From contig JANQLQ010000325.1 in NCBI GenBank assembly GCA_028280565.1, positions 1 through 45,021 on the forward strand: 45,021 bases of DNA. Direction: 5' to 3'. The notes below the pieces were generated by a model. It was not told the DNA's origin, ran no database searches, and saw only the letters and a program-made list of their open reading frames with translations. This DNA comes from Fulvivirga sp. Lineage in GTDB: Bacteria; Bacteroidota; Bacteroidia; Cytophagales; Cyclobacteriaceae. Positions 26,719 to 35,569 of the stretch are shown piece after piece; within the stretch, counting starts at the first letter, position 1, and each line of letters starts with the position of its first letter. A program made the position numbers and the translations under genes.

Positions 26719-27096
26719 CTATTCTTCCAATCGTTCCAAGGTCACGTGTATATCCTCGGTGAAGGAAAGTTTAAGTGTAGTCTCTGCTTCATCGATGATG
26801 CGATAGTCCAGCACGAAGTTGTTATCCATTCTCTTTAGTCTCAGGGTATCGTTGGTCCTTTCCCATTCGATATCGACATAATGGCTCCCGGGCAATATCC
26901 ACGAACTTGACGGGTTATCTGCGATGATTTCGCCAAATTGATCTTTCCTGAGGTTTAAAAGGGCCGAGGCTCTTTCTTCGTCCATTGCCCAGCTTATTTC
27001 CCATTGGCCTTCCATACCGTTATTAGATACGGCGAGGTGATCTTCACATCCTACGCACACGCATAGAACGCCCCACAGCAATACTTTTTTCATCAT
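26719..27096 (-). CDS. Small uncharacterised lipoprotein
   Basis: A 125-residue protein of unknown function. The ATG at 27096 (with another at 27093) starts a lipoprotein signal, MMKKVLLWGVLCVCVGC, so the lipidated Cys is at position 17; the open frame extends only to a TTG further upstream. The mature part reads as a small beta-rich domain (GMEGQWEISWAMDEE, YVDIEWERTNDTLRLKRMD, TLKLSFTEDIHVTLERLEE), like the lipocalin-type small lipoproteins of Bacteroidota. No catalytic motif is seen. It lies between AsmA and the aldehyde dehydrogenase on the same strand, with 271 and 224 bases on either side, so it is probably transcribed alone. Confidence 0.65.
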   Translation of the reverse strand: MMKKVLLWGVLCVCVGCEDHLAVSNNGMEGQWEISWAMDEERASALLNLRKDQFGEIIADNPSSSWILPGSHYVDIEWERTNDTLRLKRMDNNFVLDYRIIDEAETTLKLSFTEDIHVTLERLEE

Positions 27097-27146
27097 AGAT
27101 GATAACGACCACAAGATTTAAAGTATTGTTAGCCAGGCGCTCAAAA

Positions 27147-27265
27147 GTTTAACCCGGATCCAATGCCGTTTAGTCCAACGTAACCATCGCACCCCTAAGT
27201 GCTATGCACCGCGTGATGGGTTCCTATTTAGGGGCTCCGAGGGTGAGCGTTAGCCTTGACGCCAT
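27147..27265. repeat. Structured dispersed repeat family E, copy 1
   Basis: This matches 41995-42115. Conserved blocks are AACCCGGATCnAATGCCGTT, ACGTAnCCATCGCAC and GGGTGAGCGTTAnCCTTnACGCCAT. Between the last two lies a stem, CCCCTAA (27192-27198) with TTAGGGG (27228-27234). The other copy has a different stem (CTTACCT/AGGTAAG) at the same place. It ends 55 bases beyond the stop codon of the minus-strand aldehyde dehydrogenase. Confidence 0.75.
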
Positions 27266-27320
27266 GGATGTTATGTTGCCCATACCTTATGACCTCACGA
27301 CATGAGCGCTTTTCACGGGT

Positions 27321-28748
27321 TTAGAAATACTTCTTAAGTAAGTTTAATATGACTTTAACACCTTTATTATAAGGAGGATAGACCAGCTTGGTGGTAGTAA
27401 ACCCGATGCGTTGCTTCAGTACCGGTTTTTCATTAGAAAAAGCCAAAAAACCATATTTTCCATGGGATTTACCGATCCCGCTATTGTTCACACCACCAAA
27501 AGGTAAGTGAGGGTGTGCAAACTGGAGTACGCAATCATTGATACATACGCCACCGGCAGAAGTGGAATTGATGAGGCGTTCCCTTCTTTTTTTTGACCGG
27601 CCGAAGTAATACAAAGCTAAGGGTTTTGGCTTGTTATTGATGATATCAATGGTTTCGTCAAAGTCATCGAATTCAATTACGGGAAGGACCGGTCCGAAGA
27701 TCTCTTCTTCCATGATCCCTGCATCCATGGGTACATCGGTGATTACAGTGGGAGTAATGAGGCATTCTTCTTCCTGCATCACGTTACCAAAGGCGACGGA
27801 AGCACCTTTTTGCACGGCGTCTTCCACGAGATTTTGAATGCGGGAATAGTGTTTGTGATTAACGATCCTGGCATAGTCTCTTAGGTTTTCCTGGCTTTGA
27901 CTATTTGTGGAGAACAATCGCTGTGTTTTGGCTTTCAATGCTTCTACAAACGGTTGCTTTACTGATCTATGTACCAATACATAATCCGGGGCTACACAAG
28001 TTTGGCCGTTATTCATGAATTTACCCCAAGCTATTTTTTCCGCGGCATCTTTGATGTGCGCGTTATTATCCACTATCGTGGGCGATTTACCGCCTAGCTC
28101 TAAAGTGACAGAAGTAAGATGTTCTGCTGCGGCTTTCATTATGATTTTACCGACGGCCGGGCTGCCGGTAAAAAAAATATGGTCGAAGGGAAGCTTGAGA
28201 AGATCTTGTGATACTTTCACGTCCCCGGTAAATACTGCCACCTCTTCTTCTTTAAAGATTTCGCCTACCATTTTGTCGATAAGCTCGGAGGTATGTGGGG
28301 TCATTTCTGAAGGCTTGATCATAACTGTATTTCCGGCGGCTATGGCGGATACCAACGGCCCTATGGTGAGGTTGAAAGGAAAATTCCATGGCGCAATGAT
28401 CAAGCAAACGCCTTTGGGCTCGTACCGCACATGCGAAACGGTACTTAAATAGGCTACGGAACTATCTACCGGGATTTTTCGACTCCACTTTTTGATATGA
28501 CGCAGGGCGTCTTTCAGTTCGGTGAGCACGGGGTAGATCTCGGTCATATCTACCTCTGCGGCTGGCTTTTTAAAATCTTTGTAAATGGACTTTTGGATAA
28601 GATATTCATTTTTTTGGATCCAATCTTTTAAAGCTCTTAGCCGTTGCATACGGCTGGAGAGGGGTTCCGTACGCTGGTACAGGGCTTGTTTGTTTTGTCC
28701 TTCGAAAACTCTCCTGGCCCGTATCTCGGGAGATAGGTCATTGCTCAT
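27321..28748 (-). CDS. Aldehyde dehydrogenase, class 3 (fatty aldehyde) type
   Basis: A 475-residue NAD(P)-dependent aldehyde dehydrogenase oxidising aldehydes to acids. Catalytic Cys251 lies in NNGQTCVAPDY and general base Glu217 in VTLELGGKSP. The cofactor-binding segment is APWNFPFNLTIGPLVSAIAAGN with KPSE, and FFTGSPAVGK forms the Rossmann loop. The length, the FAHPHLPFGGVNNSGIG motif and the short hydrophobic/basic C-terminal tail (VKVILNLLKKYF) fit the class 3 (ALDH3/coniferyl-aldehyde-like) group, whose tail can associate with the membrane. Likely substrates are medium- or long-chain aldehydes. It is transcribed alone, divergent from the transglutaminase-like gene at 28884. Confidence 0.92.
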   Translation of the reverse strand: MSNDLSPEIRARRVFEGQNKQALYQRTEPLSSRMQRLRALKDWIQKNEYLIQKSIYKDFKKPAAEVDMTEIYPVLTELKDALRHIKKWSRKIPVDSSVAYLSTVSHVRYEPKGVCLIIAPWNFPFNLTIGPLVSAIAAGNTVMIKPSEMTPHTSELIDKMVGEIFKEEEVAVFTGDVKVSQDLLKLPFDHIFFTGSPAVGKIIMKAAAEHLTSVTLELGGKSPTIVDNNAHIKDAAEKIAWGKFMNNGQTCVAPDYVLVHRSVKQPFVEALKAKTQRLFSTNSQSQENLRDYARIVNHKHYSRIQNLVEDAVQKGASVAFGNVMQEEECLITPTVITDVPMDAGIMEEEIFGPVLPVIEFDDFDETIDIINNKPKPLALYYFGRSKKRRERLINSTSAGGVCINDCVLQFAHPHLPFGGVNNSGIGKSHGKYGFLAFSNEKPVLKQRIGFTTTKLVYPPYNKGVKVILNLLKKYF

Positions 28749-28871
28749 TATCGCTGCTTTTCGGTTGTTTGATTAGCGAGAATATAGGACTTCTGCCTTA
28801 AACTAAAGCTAAACTAAGTTGTTTTAATATTAAATTAATGTTACCTTAATGTTAATTTTTATATCAATCAA

Positions 28872-28879
28872 AGGGAGGT
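28872..28879 (+). promoter_or_regulatory. Strong Shine-Dalgarno sequence
   Basis: AGGGAGGT lies 4 bases before the ATG at 28884 and only one base before a GTG at 28881, so it fixes 28884 as the start. So good a match to the anti-Shine-Dalgarno sequence is uncommon in Bacteroidota, where most genes lack one. Confidence 0.65.
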
Positions 28880-28883
28880 AGTG

Positions 28884-29747
28884 ATGTTGAACAAATTATT
28901 TTTTACTTTTTTTTGCCTTGTCGCCTTTGGAGTAGGAGCTCAAAACCCTGGTCACTTACTGTTTCATTCTGCATTTGAAAAGCAAGTTTTTTTCAGAGAG
29001 GAAGATAATCTCGCACGACTGCTGATGGCAGATCCCAACAGTACTGATCTTGAAAAAAACGAGCATTCCCGGCTTTTGGATGAATATATAATGCATTTAC
29101 AAGGTAAACGAGCTAAGTTCCGGTCAGAGCTCGATTTCATTTCTATGGTCTTTTACAAGACGCACCGTCGATTTTTAAAGCAGTATACGCCACTTACTTC
29201 CTTCGGGGAGATGCTTAAGGAAAAGAATTATGATTGCCTGTCGGCTACCACACTTTATACAGTACTGCTGGAACGTTTAGGTGTTGAGCACGAGGTGATC
29301 GAAACTACCTATCATATCTATATGAAGGTTACCACGCAAGAAGGTGAAGCGCTGATCGAATCTACTGACCCTATTTATGGATTTGTGACCGATCCGGGTG
29401 AAATAAAGAGTAGGTTAAAAGGATTTCTTTCAAGAGATGTTCGTAAGAAAAACGAAGAATACTCTTTTGCCAGCAAGATCCATGACCCGGTATCTCGTAC
29501 CGGGCTTGTGGGTTTGCAGTATTATAATGCGGCGATACAAGCCTACAATAACGGTGAATTTGAGGATTCAATAAACCTATTGCAGAAAGCACTATTTTTC
29601 AGACGCAATGCTCGCATGGATGAATTTGGATTACTCTTAGTGCAAACTATATTAGACCATCCTACGCTCTCTGCTGATGACAAGTCGGTGTATGTTAACA
29701 AAATAGCCGGCCAGATCGACTTAGAGATTGCTTTGGCCAGCCGGTAG
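28884..29747 (+). CDS. Secreted transglutaminase-like protein with TPR-like tail
   Basis: A 287-residue secreted protein with a signal peptide ending GVGAQ. It has a papain-like transglutaminase arrangement: Cys118 in NYDCLSATTLY, His144 in TTYHIYMKV and Asp162 in IESTDP. The segment after Asp162 (residues about 165-195) is basic. The C-terminal part (about 205-287) looks like a TPR pair (LQYYNAAIQAYNNGEFEDSINLLQKAL). Known relatives in Bacteroidota are annotated as transglutaminase-domain or SirB1-like proteins of unknown role, probably peptidases or structural proteins. It is the only plus-strand gene in a run of minus-strand ones. The start is fixed by a strong ribosome-binding site. Confidence 0.7.
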   Translation: MLNKLFFTFFCLVAFGVGAQNPGHLLFHSAFEKQVFFREEDNLARLLMADPNSTDLEKNEHSRLLDEYIMHLQGKRAKFRSELDFISMVFYKTHRRFLKQYTPLTSFGEMLKEKNYDCLSATTLYTVLLERLGVEHEVIETTYHIYMKVTTQEGEALIESTDPIYGFVTDPGEIKSRLKGFLSRDVRKKNEEYSFASKIHDPVSRTGLVGLQYYNAAIQAYNNGEFEDSINLLQKALFFRRNARMDEFGLLLVQTILDHPTLSADDKSVYVNKIAGQIDLEIALASR

Positions 29748-29797
29748 TGTCCAGTCAAGCCTCAAACAATGGTTGAACTGTTTTATCGGGTTCATTC

Positions 29798-30034
29798 TCA
29801 AAGTCGGCAGTTGGCAATAAGCAATCGCCACCTCATCTTTTGCCTACTGCACCTATGCCCATTGCTGGATGTCCCCCCTTCATACGCCACTTGAATTTCA
29901 ACTCTTCACCTAGTGCGCATTTAGCGCAGCGTAATGCGTACTTATCGAGGCAATAGGATTTGTAATCCGGGCGTTCACGTTTGTGACCCATGATCCTATA
30001 TAACGTCATCCTTACTTTCCAACATCGTCATTCC
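29798..30034. repeat. Composite of repeat fragments (families D, A, B and a CGTCATTC motif)
   Basis: This covers most of the 410-base gap between 29747 and 30158. From left to right it holds: reverse-complemented end of family D (29798-29855); the 3' end of family A (29874-29911); a family B segment in reverse orientation (29911-29990), with hairpins CGCATT/AATGCG and GGATT-TGT-AATCC (29957-29969); and a motif with CGTCATCCTTACTTTCCAAC and CGTCATTCC (30003-30034), which recurs at 44974-45009. No gene is seen. Confidence 0.75.
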
Positions 30035-30097
30035 AGCTCTCGCGCATCGCTCACCCTGCAAGACCGGCAGAACGACGTTAAAGAGGTTTTTATGAAG

Positions 30098-30117
30098 GAG
30101 GCCTAACCGGCCTCTTT
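30098..30117 (-). terminator. Weak terminator candidate behind the OmpA operon
   Basis: GAGGCC-TAACC-GGCCTC forms a 6-bp GC-rich stem 40 bases beyond the OmpA stop codon (minus strand). In the minus direction an A-rich stretch, not a good U-run, follows. On the plus strand TTT follows. It may work for either strand. Confidence 0.35.
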
Positions 30118-30157
30118 ATCATTAACTAATTGAATATGAAGAAGTAACGAAGTAGTA

Positions 30158-30838
30158 CTAGTTAGAAAGTACCCGCGCTTCTACTCTCCGGTTTTTGCGC
30201 CGTGATTCTTCGTCATTAGCACGGGAAAGGGGTTGGGTCCCGCCAAAGGCTTTAGTTTTGATGCGTTTTTTGGGGATGCCCTTTTCTACAAGGTAGTTTT
30301 TTACAGAAACGACACGCCGTTCCGATAGGCGCATGTTTTGCTTTGCATTTCCCCTGAAATCAGTATGTCCTTCCAACTGGATGATCATCTCGGTGTTTTG
30401 TTTCAGCATATTGACCAACTCGTCCAATTCTCCGTGGGATGTTTCGGTAATTTCATCTTTTCCCAAGGCGAAGATCAAGCGGTCTAGCCGGATAACCTGT
30501 TCTGTACCTGTAGGTACAAGCTCTACCACGGTTTCAATGGTTCCATTGAGGGCCTCTGCTACCTTTAGCGTAGAAAAGTAAGTGGAATATCCTTCAGCTT
30601 CTACGGCTATGGAATAATCATGGCCATTTTCCATATTGAATTGGAAAACATCCCCCCTAAAAACCCCTATTTTGCTACCATAAGGGAGACTTTCATATTT
30701 TATTTTACCGGTAACGGCATCTTTCGTAAGCCTATCGATGATCTTGCCATTTACAGTGACCGGACTTTCCTCTTGTCCGAAGCATAAGGTAGTGATCGCC
30801 GCAAACAAACTTACGAGACCGGGGATCAGCTGTTTCAT
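30158..30838 (-). CDS. OmpA-family protein, short copy
   Basis: A 226-residue envelope protein with a signal peptide (to about LCFGQ, residue 22). A short carboxypeptidase-regulatory-like beta domain follows (about 26-105; VTVNGKIIDRLTKDAVTGKI) and a C-terminal OmpA domain that binds peptidoglycan (about 115-224; IIQLEGHTDFRGNAKQN, LSERRVVSVKNYLVEKGIP, RRKNRRVEARVLSN). Its layout equals the last third of the upstream 670-residue OmpA protein, so it is a shortened paralogue. It follows that gene after 10 bases and is co-transcribed. The conserved Asp (GHTD) and Arg (LSERR) for peptidoglycan contact are present. Confidence 0.85.
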   Translation of the reverse strand: MKQLIPGLVSLFAAITTLCFGQEESPVTVNGKIIDRLTKDAVTGKIKYESLPYGSKIGVFRGDVFQFNMENGHDYSIAVEAEGYSTYFSTLKVAEALNGTIETVVELVPTGTEQVIRLDRLIFALGKDEITETSHGELDELVNMLKQNTEMIIQLEGHTDFRGNAKQNMRLSERRVVSVKNYLVEKGIPKKRIKTKAFGGTQPLSRANDEESRRKNRRVEARVLSN

Positions 30839-30848
30839 TTCCTAAAGG

Positions 30849-32861
30849 TTAATCATTGAGAATTTTAAATTCAACCCTCCTGTTTTTCCTTCTTCCTTCT
30901 ATCGACGTATTTTCAGCGGCCGGTTGGGCTTCACCGAAATACTTTACCTGTATCCTATTACTAGCAATTCCCTTGCCACCTAAGTAATTTGCTACGGCCC
31001 TGGCACGTCGTTCGGACAGCCCCATGTTGTAGTTGTCCGGCCCGGTGCTATCTGTGTGACCGGAAATTTCAATGACTATGCTGCTCCTGTCTTTCATGAG
31101 GTCGGAAACACGGTTAAGCTCCGGGAATGATTCCTTTTTCAATACTGACTTGTCAAAGTCAAAGAAAACATTGTTCAGTACAACAGTGGCATCTTTTTCT
31201 ATCGGTACCAGGTAAAGGTCACGTTGTGAGATCTGGCGATCGCTTTCCGCCGTAGCATTGGTAAGGTCTATGTTTTCATTCTGCGCTACATAACCATCGG
31301 ATTCTGCCCTAATGCCATACTTCTCTCCTGCGGGAAGTAATAGTTCGTACTCACCGGTTTGTGCGTTAGTGGAAGTAATCCCGATTTCCTGGCCGTCAGA
31401 CAGTCTTTCGTAGATGATTTTGGCCTCTATAGGCTTTCCTGTTTTTGAATCCAATAATTTCCCTTTTACAACAATGACAGGGTCCGGCCGTTTGAATACC
31501 GGCATGGCCACCCTAAAGATATCGAGGTCATCTTCGCTCACCCCTTGGGAGTAATAGGCATAGTCGCTGTTCCCGGGGATATTGAAGAAAAGATCTTCGT
31601 ATTGCGAGTTGATCGTCGGTCCGAGGTTTTCTGGGGTTGACCAATTTGTCCAGGTATCGTCGAGCCGTTTGGAAATATAGATATCGCTGCCCCCGAAACC
31701 GCTGTAGCCGTCGGAGGAGAAGTACAAGGTTTTATCATCTGCAGCGAGGAAAGGTGCTGCTTCTTCTCCTGCCGTGTTTACTTTGCCAGACAGGTTAAGA
31801 GGTTCGGTCCAGCTACTGTCGTTTTCTAAAAAACTCACGTAAAGGTCCCTGCCACCTTGGGTGTCTTCCCTCATCACGGACATTAAAAGTACTTTCCGGT
31901 TATTTGCCAAGAAAAAGTTGGCTTTTTCGGAATAATTGTAGTCATTATCAATGACCAACGCACTTGGTTTTGACCAGCTGCCACTAGCATTAGAGCTGAT
32001 ACTCACCCCTGCCATCATTTTACCGTTTTCGGTATACTGGTTACCCAGTACCAATAGCACAGATTTTCCATCCGGGGTCACGGAGCTTACAAAGTTTGGC
32101 CCGGCGTTATTTAATGTTTCGCCTATATTTTCGGCGAGCTTCCAATTGCCGTTTTCATCTAGTTCGGAAAACCAGATATCTTCATCGTCGCTGACACCAC
32201 CTACATTGCCAGGGTGATTTCTCCGGGAGAAATACAAGGTTTTGCCATCCGGCGAAAGCAGGGGTTTCATTTCCCGGTATTCACTATTTATATTTTCACT
32301 GAGTCGTTCTTTTGTCATCTCCGGGTTCAAGAACTCGGGCAGGTCGATCTGGGCAATTATAGGAATGTCGGAGTCAGATATAGCGACGGCGTCTATGCTG
32401 TAATATTCAGGGACCGCGGCACCATCAAACTCTATTTTTACGGCGGCCACCTTGTACGGCGTCTCTTCTACAAAAATGTTCAGCATCCGTCCTTTTAACG
32501 GGATAGTTCGTGGGCTAAATGTATTGATGAGGTACTCTTTATCGGCTTCATCATAGGCGAATACTTTGAAAATAGCACTGGGATTATACGATTCCGCGAT
32601 AGCCACCTGGCGGATCTGTATGGGACTTTCAAACCCAACTTTAATGAATTCCTTTTTATTCGCTCTTTCCGGGGTCCACGCATTGGGATTTTCTCCTCCT
32701 GAGGGCAGTACATTCGGTTTGCCTAACAATTGGTTCGCTGAATATTGCACAGGTGTAAGCTCAGAGGAAAAATCGATCACTTTCGAGGCCCATTGCACGG
32801 TTTGCCCCATTACTGTACCGGCAAATAGGACAGGAAGAAAGGGAATTAAAAATTTCTTCAT
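30849..32861 (-). CDS. OmpA-family protein with PD40 propeller
   Basis: A 670-residue outer-membrane-associated protein. The ATG at 32861 is preferred to the one at 32873 because it starts a standard signal peptide (MKKFLIPFLPVLFAGTVMGQ). Domains: a discoidin-like beta domain (about 25-170); WD40-like PD40 repeats (about 195-465), shown by LLSPDGKTLYFSRR, VTPDGKSVLLV and LAADDKTLYFSSDGYSGFGGSDIY; a carboxypeptidase-regulatory-like domain (about 475-555); and an OmpA peptidoglycan-binding domain (about 565-668; EISGHTDSTGPDNYNMGLSERRA). This is the usual make-up of Bacteroidota OmpA/PD40 proteins, some of which belong to gliding or type IX secretion systems. No gliding genes are nearby, so that role is not claimed. 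Confidence 0.88.
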   Translation of the reverse strand: MKKFLIPFLPVLFAGTVMGQTVQWASKVIDFSSELTPVQYSANQLLGKPNVLPSGGENPNAWTPERANKKEFIKVGFESPIQIRQVAIAESYNPSAIFKVFAYDEADKEYLINTFSPRTIPLKGRMLNIFVEETPYKVAAVKIEFDGAAVPEYYSIDAVAISDSDIPIIAQIDLPEFLNPEMTKERLSENINSEYREMKPLLSPDGKTLYFSRRNHPGNVGGVSDDEDIWFSELDENGNWKLAENIGETLNNAGPNFVSSVTPDGKSVLLVLGNQYTENGKMMAGVSISSNASGSWSKPSALVIDNDYNYSEKANFFLANNRKVLLMSVMREDTQGGRDLYVSFLENDSSWTEPLNLSGKVNTAGEEAAPFLAADDKTLYFSSDGYSGFGGSDIYISKRLDDTWTNWSTPENLGPTINSQYEDLFFNIPGNSDYAYYSQGVSEDDLDIFRVAMPVFKRPDPVIVVKGKLLDSKTGKPIEAKIIYERLSDGQEIGITSTNAQTGEYELLLPAGEKYGIRAESDGYVAQNENIDLTNATAESDRQISQRDLYLVPIEKDATVVLNNVFFDFDKSVLKKESFPELNRVSDLMKDRSSIVIEISGHTDSTGPDNYNMGLSERRARAVANYLGGKGIASNRIQVKYFGEAQPAAENTSIEGRRKNRRVEFKILND

Positions 32862-32894
32862 AAAATCTAGCATTATATTAGCTTGTTATAAAAG

Positions 32895-32926
32895 TAAACA
32901 TACTTAAAATTTCATATTGATTCCAA
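32895..32926 (-). promoter_or_regulatory. Promoter candidate of the OmpA operon
   Basis: Read on the minus strand, TATGTTTA (32902-32895) is one base off TAnnTTTG, and a TTG (32926-32924) stands 21 bases upstream, close to the usual Bacteroidota -33/-7 spacing. It lies 34 bases before the ATG at 32861. Confidence 0.35.
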
Positions 32927-33138
32927 GTTACAACCTTGAAATCCAAACAGATGATCTGTATCTCCTTCGATTTCAGACCATGAGAGTATTTGTCATTGTA
33001 AAGCATGCTACCGATGGCACTTTTTAAAATCCTTCCCGGTGTTTTAGCCCCGTCAACTTCAATCTGCTGTAAATAAATTAACTTCTTCTGACATTACAAG
33101 ACCTTACCTATCTTTTTGATTACCAGGATATAAAGCTT

Positions 33139-35430
33139 TTATTCCATGGACTTCCTGTTGAATAACAAGAACCCGGCATGCACCAAAAGTCCGAGTTGCG
33201 TTTCATCATCATCATAGTAGTTAGCGCTAAGGCTCACAGGCCCTACAGGGCTGTGAAGAACGAGTCCGACCGTGCCGGCCAAGAACACCTTGTCAAAGTC
33301 CCCAAATACACGTGGGTTCTCTTGATCCCGGTCCAATGTTTCAAAGCCCTTGAAACCGTACCCTTCCAGCCGGAGGTCTAAGTTAGGCCGTATGGAAAAG
33401 ACATTCCTGAGGCCGGCCGCAATGAAGTTGTGCCCCCTGAAACGTTCTATAAATAATGTACGGCTGTCTTGCAAGGGATTAAAAGAAGGCGCAGCCACCA
33501 GCGTAGCCGTCCGATTGATAAAGAACGGCTGGTTTGAGACCAGGCCCCCCAGGTAGTACCCGGTGCTATACTTCCCTTTTTTTACATATTGCTCCAGGTC
33601 CGCCCTTACCCTGAACCAATGGTGGTCCGCAGACCCCTCTGGGTCAGACGAGGTAGATCCCGGGGTGTACCGTTCCAATACATCAAAATAATCAAAACTG
33701 ATCCGGAAGGATTTTCCATCGTTGGCGTATTGGCGGCGGTTCAGGTTATTCCGGTCCAGTACTAGCCCTACACGGAACCCGTCAAGATTCAGCCGGTCCA
33801 ACGTATCCGTAGATAGAAAATCTCCCGGGGTGGTGTATTCATCTTTATTATCGATCCAGGCGCCATTGAGCACAGCCCTGAACTTCGAGCCCATAGGAAA
33901 ACCGATGTTCAGCCCATATTTTCTATCCGTACGCTCCAGTATGGTTGGCGATGACTCCAACTGGAAGATATCATCGGCACTTACATAATCCCAGTTATTG
34001 TAGGCAAAGTCAGACTCAATAAAGAACTGGCCTAAAGCAGGCAGGTTGATCCTGGTCTTGAGCTGCGCGGATTTGTAGAAGCTGCCCGAGTAAAAATGGA
34101 CACTGTTTTTGAGTAGGTAATTGTTAAAATAATAATGTTCCAGGCCTAAATAGATCTGGCTGACGTTCCGTGTGGCTATGGCGCCACCTACTTGGATGTT
34201 AAAATTGTTTTCCGGCCTGCCATACACCTGCAGCCGGTAGGCGTCTTGTTCCGGGTCGAATAGGATATCGGGGTAGATCGTCCTGAAGTACTCTTCCGAC
34301 ATTAGCCTGAAATAACCTTTCTTAATGTCGGAAAAAGACATCCGGTCTTTATCCTTTTGCCTAAAGATATGCCGTATATACTTCCTTTGTTTGGAATTAA
34401 ATCCATGAAAGTCTATGGCAGAAAACTCGAGTGGCGAGAGGTCCCGGTTGAATTCAGCTCGTTTTTGGGCAAGTTTTCGGGTAGGCACCCTACGATTTAT
34501 CTTGGCCTTTATCTCGTCCATTTTTGAAAGGGTCATGACGTACCCACTATCGATGAGCGCCCGGATCTTATTAAAATCAAACGCCGTATAGCCATCCAGG
34601 TCAGGCTCCAGGTATACTCCTGAAGAGGGGATCCTTTCGGGGTCGGATTTATCCAAAAGCATGAACAGCAGCGAACTATTGATAAGCTTATCATCATCTT
34701 CATAGGGATATTCCTCGAAGATCTTTGAAGATACATTTGATCCTATGACCACATCCGGGTTAAATTCTTTGATAGCAACATCTACCGGGAAGTTATTATA
34801 GATACCGCCATCGAAAAGATACTTACCGTTAAATCGTATCGGTTTGTAAAAAAAAGGGACGGACAGTGTAGCCCTAAGAGCATTTCCAAGAGATCCTGTA
34901 TCTATAACTTCTTCGTGCTGCGTAAAGATCTCCGCGGCGATGATCCGGGTGGGTACCAGCAGGCTATCGAAATTATAGTTGGCTTTGGCAGATTGTGTGG
35001 CAAATGTTTCTGCCAACGCGAAATTGAGAGAGACATCGTTAGCAATGGAAGAGGTAACTGCCGCATTTAGGATCGAGTCCAACGAAAGCTGTATAGACAA
35101 AAAGGCCGCATTAGGATCCTCCTTGCTGTAATAATAGTTAAACCCTTTTTCAAACTCCCCGTTTACCCAACGGCTAAAATCATCTGATAGTACGATCTCT
35201 TCAATCTCCGCGGCAGAATAGCCGGCGGCATAACAGCCCGCAATGATCCCACCCATAGAGGTGCCGACCAGGTAATCAATCGGGATCTCATTTTCTTCCA
35301 GCGCCTTGATCACGCCGAGATGAGCCAATCCTTTTGCGCCTCCGCCGCTGAAAACTAACCCTACCTTTTGACCGGCGGCGTTTAGCCAGCAAATCATTAA
35401 GAGGATCCACAGAAACAGCGCCTTTGACAT
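33139..35430 (-). CDS. Patatin-beta-barrel fusion, type Vd secretion (PlpD/FplA-like) phospholipase
   Basis: A 763-residue protein. The ATG at 35430 is preferred because it begins a signal peptide (MSKALF, hydrophobic core, LNAAGQ); an upstream ATG at 35472 would add 14 residues. The N-terminal patatin domain (about 22-300) has the oxyanion loop SGGGAKG (28-34), catalytic Ser58 in GTSMGG and Asp207 in FDGGIYNNFP. A POTRA-like segment follows (about 335-410) and a C-terminal BamA-like beta-barrel (about 415-763) ending in HAGFLLFNRKSME. This matches PlpD-type proteins, in which the barrel places the phospholipase outside the outer membrane. It lies downstream of the M23 peptidase but is separated from it by a terminator. 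Confidence 0.88.
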   Translation of the reverse strand: MSKALFLWILLMICWLNAAGQKVGLVFSGGGAKGLAHLGVIKALEENEIPIDYLVGTSMGGIIAGCYAAGYSAAEIEEIVLSDDFSRWVNGEFEKGFNYYYSKEDPNAAFLSIQLSLDSILNAAVTSSIANDVSLNFALAETFATQSAKANYNFDSLLVPTRIIAAEIFTQHEEVIDTGSLGNALRATLSVPFFYKPIRFNGKYLFDGGIYNNFPVDVAIKEFNPDVVIGSNVSSKIFEEYPYEDDDKLINSSLLFMLLDKSDPERIPSSGVYLEPDLDGYTAFDFNKIRALIDSGYVMTLSKMDEIKAKINRRVPTRKLAQKRAEFNRDLSPLEFSAIDFHGFNSKQRKYIRHIFRQKDKDRMSFSDIKKGYFRLMSEEYFRTIYPDILFDPEQDAYRLQVYGRPENNFNIQVGGAIATRNVSQIYLGLEHYYFNNYLLKNSVHFYSGSFYKSAQLKTRINLPALGQFFIESDFAYNNWDYVSADDIFQLESSPTILERTDRKYGLNIGFPMGSKFRAVLNGAWIDNKDEYTTPGDFLSTDTLDRLNLDGFRVGLVLDRNNLNRRQYANDGKSFRISFDYFDVLERYTPGSTSSDPEGSADHHWFRVRADLEQYVKKGKYSTGYYLGGLVSNQPFFINRTATLVAAPSFNPLQDSRTLFIERFRGHNFIAAGLRNVFSIRPNLDLRLEGYGFKGFETLDRDQENPRVFGDFDKVFLAGTVGLVLHSPVGPVSLSANYYDDDETQLGLLVHAGFLLFNRKSME

Positions 35431-35461
35431 TAATACGACACAATATTCAATAAAACTAAAC

Positions 35462-35487
35462 AAAAAAGGCAAGACAAATATTGCCTT
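35462..35487 (-). terminator. Rho-independent terminator of the M23 peptidase gene
   Basis: On the minus strand AAGGCAA-TATTTGTC-TTGCCTT forms a perfect 7-bp stem with an 8-base loop, followed by TTTT (35466-35462). It lies 83 bases beyond the M23 stop and 36 bases before the patatin start, so it separates the two transcription units. Confidence 0.75.
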
Positions 35488-35569
35488 ACCTTCAAGAAAA
35501 TTTTCCTTTAATTTCTTAACGTAGTTTCAAAACTTACGGTTGCTTACCCGCAAATACACTTCCTTGCGT

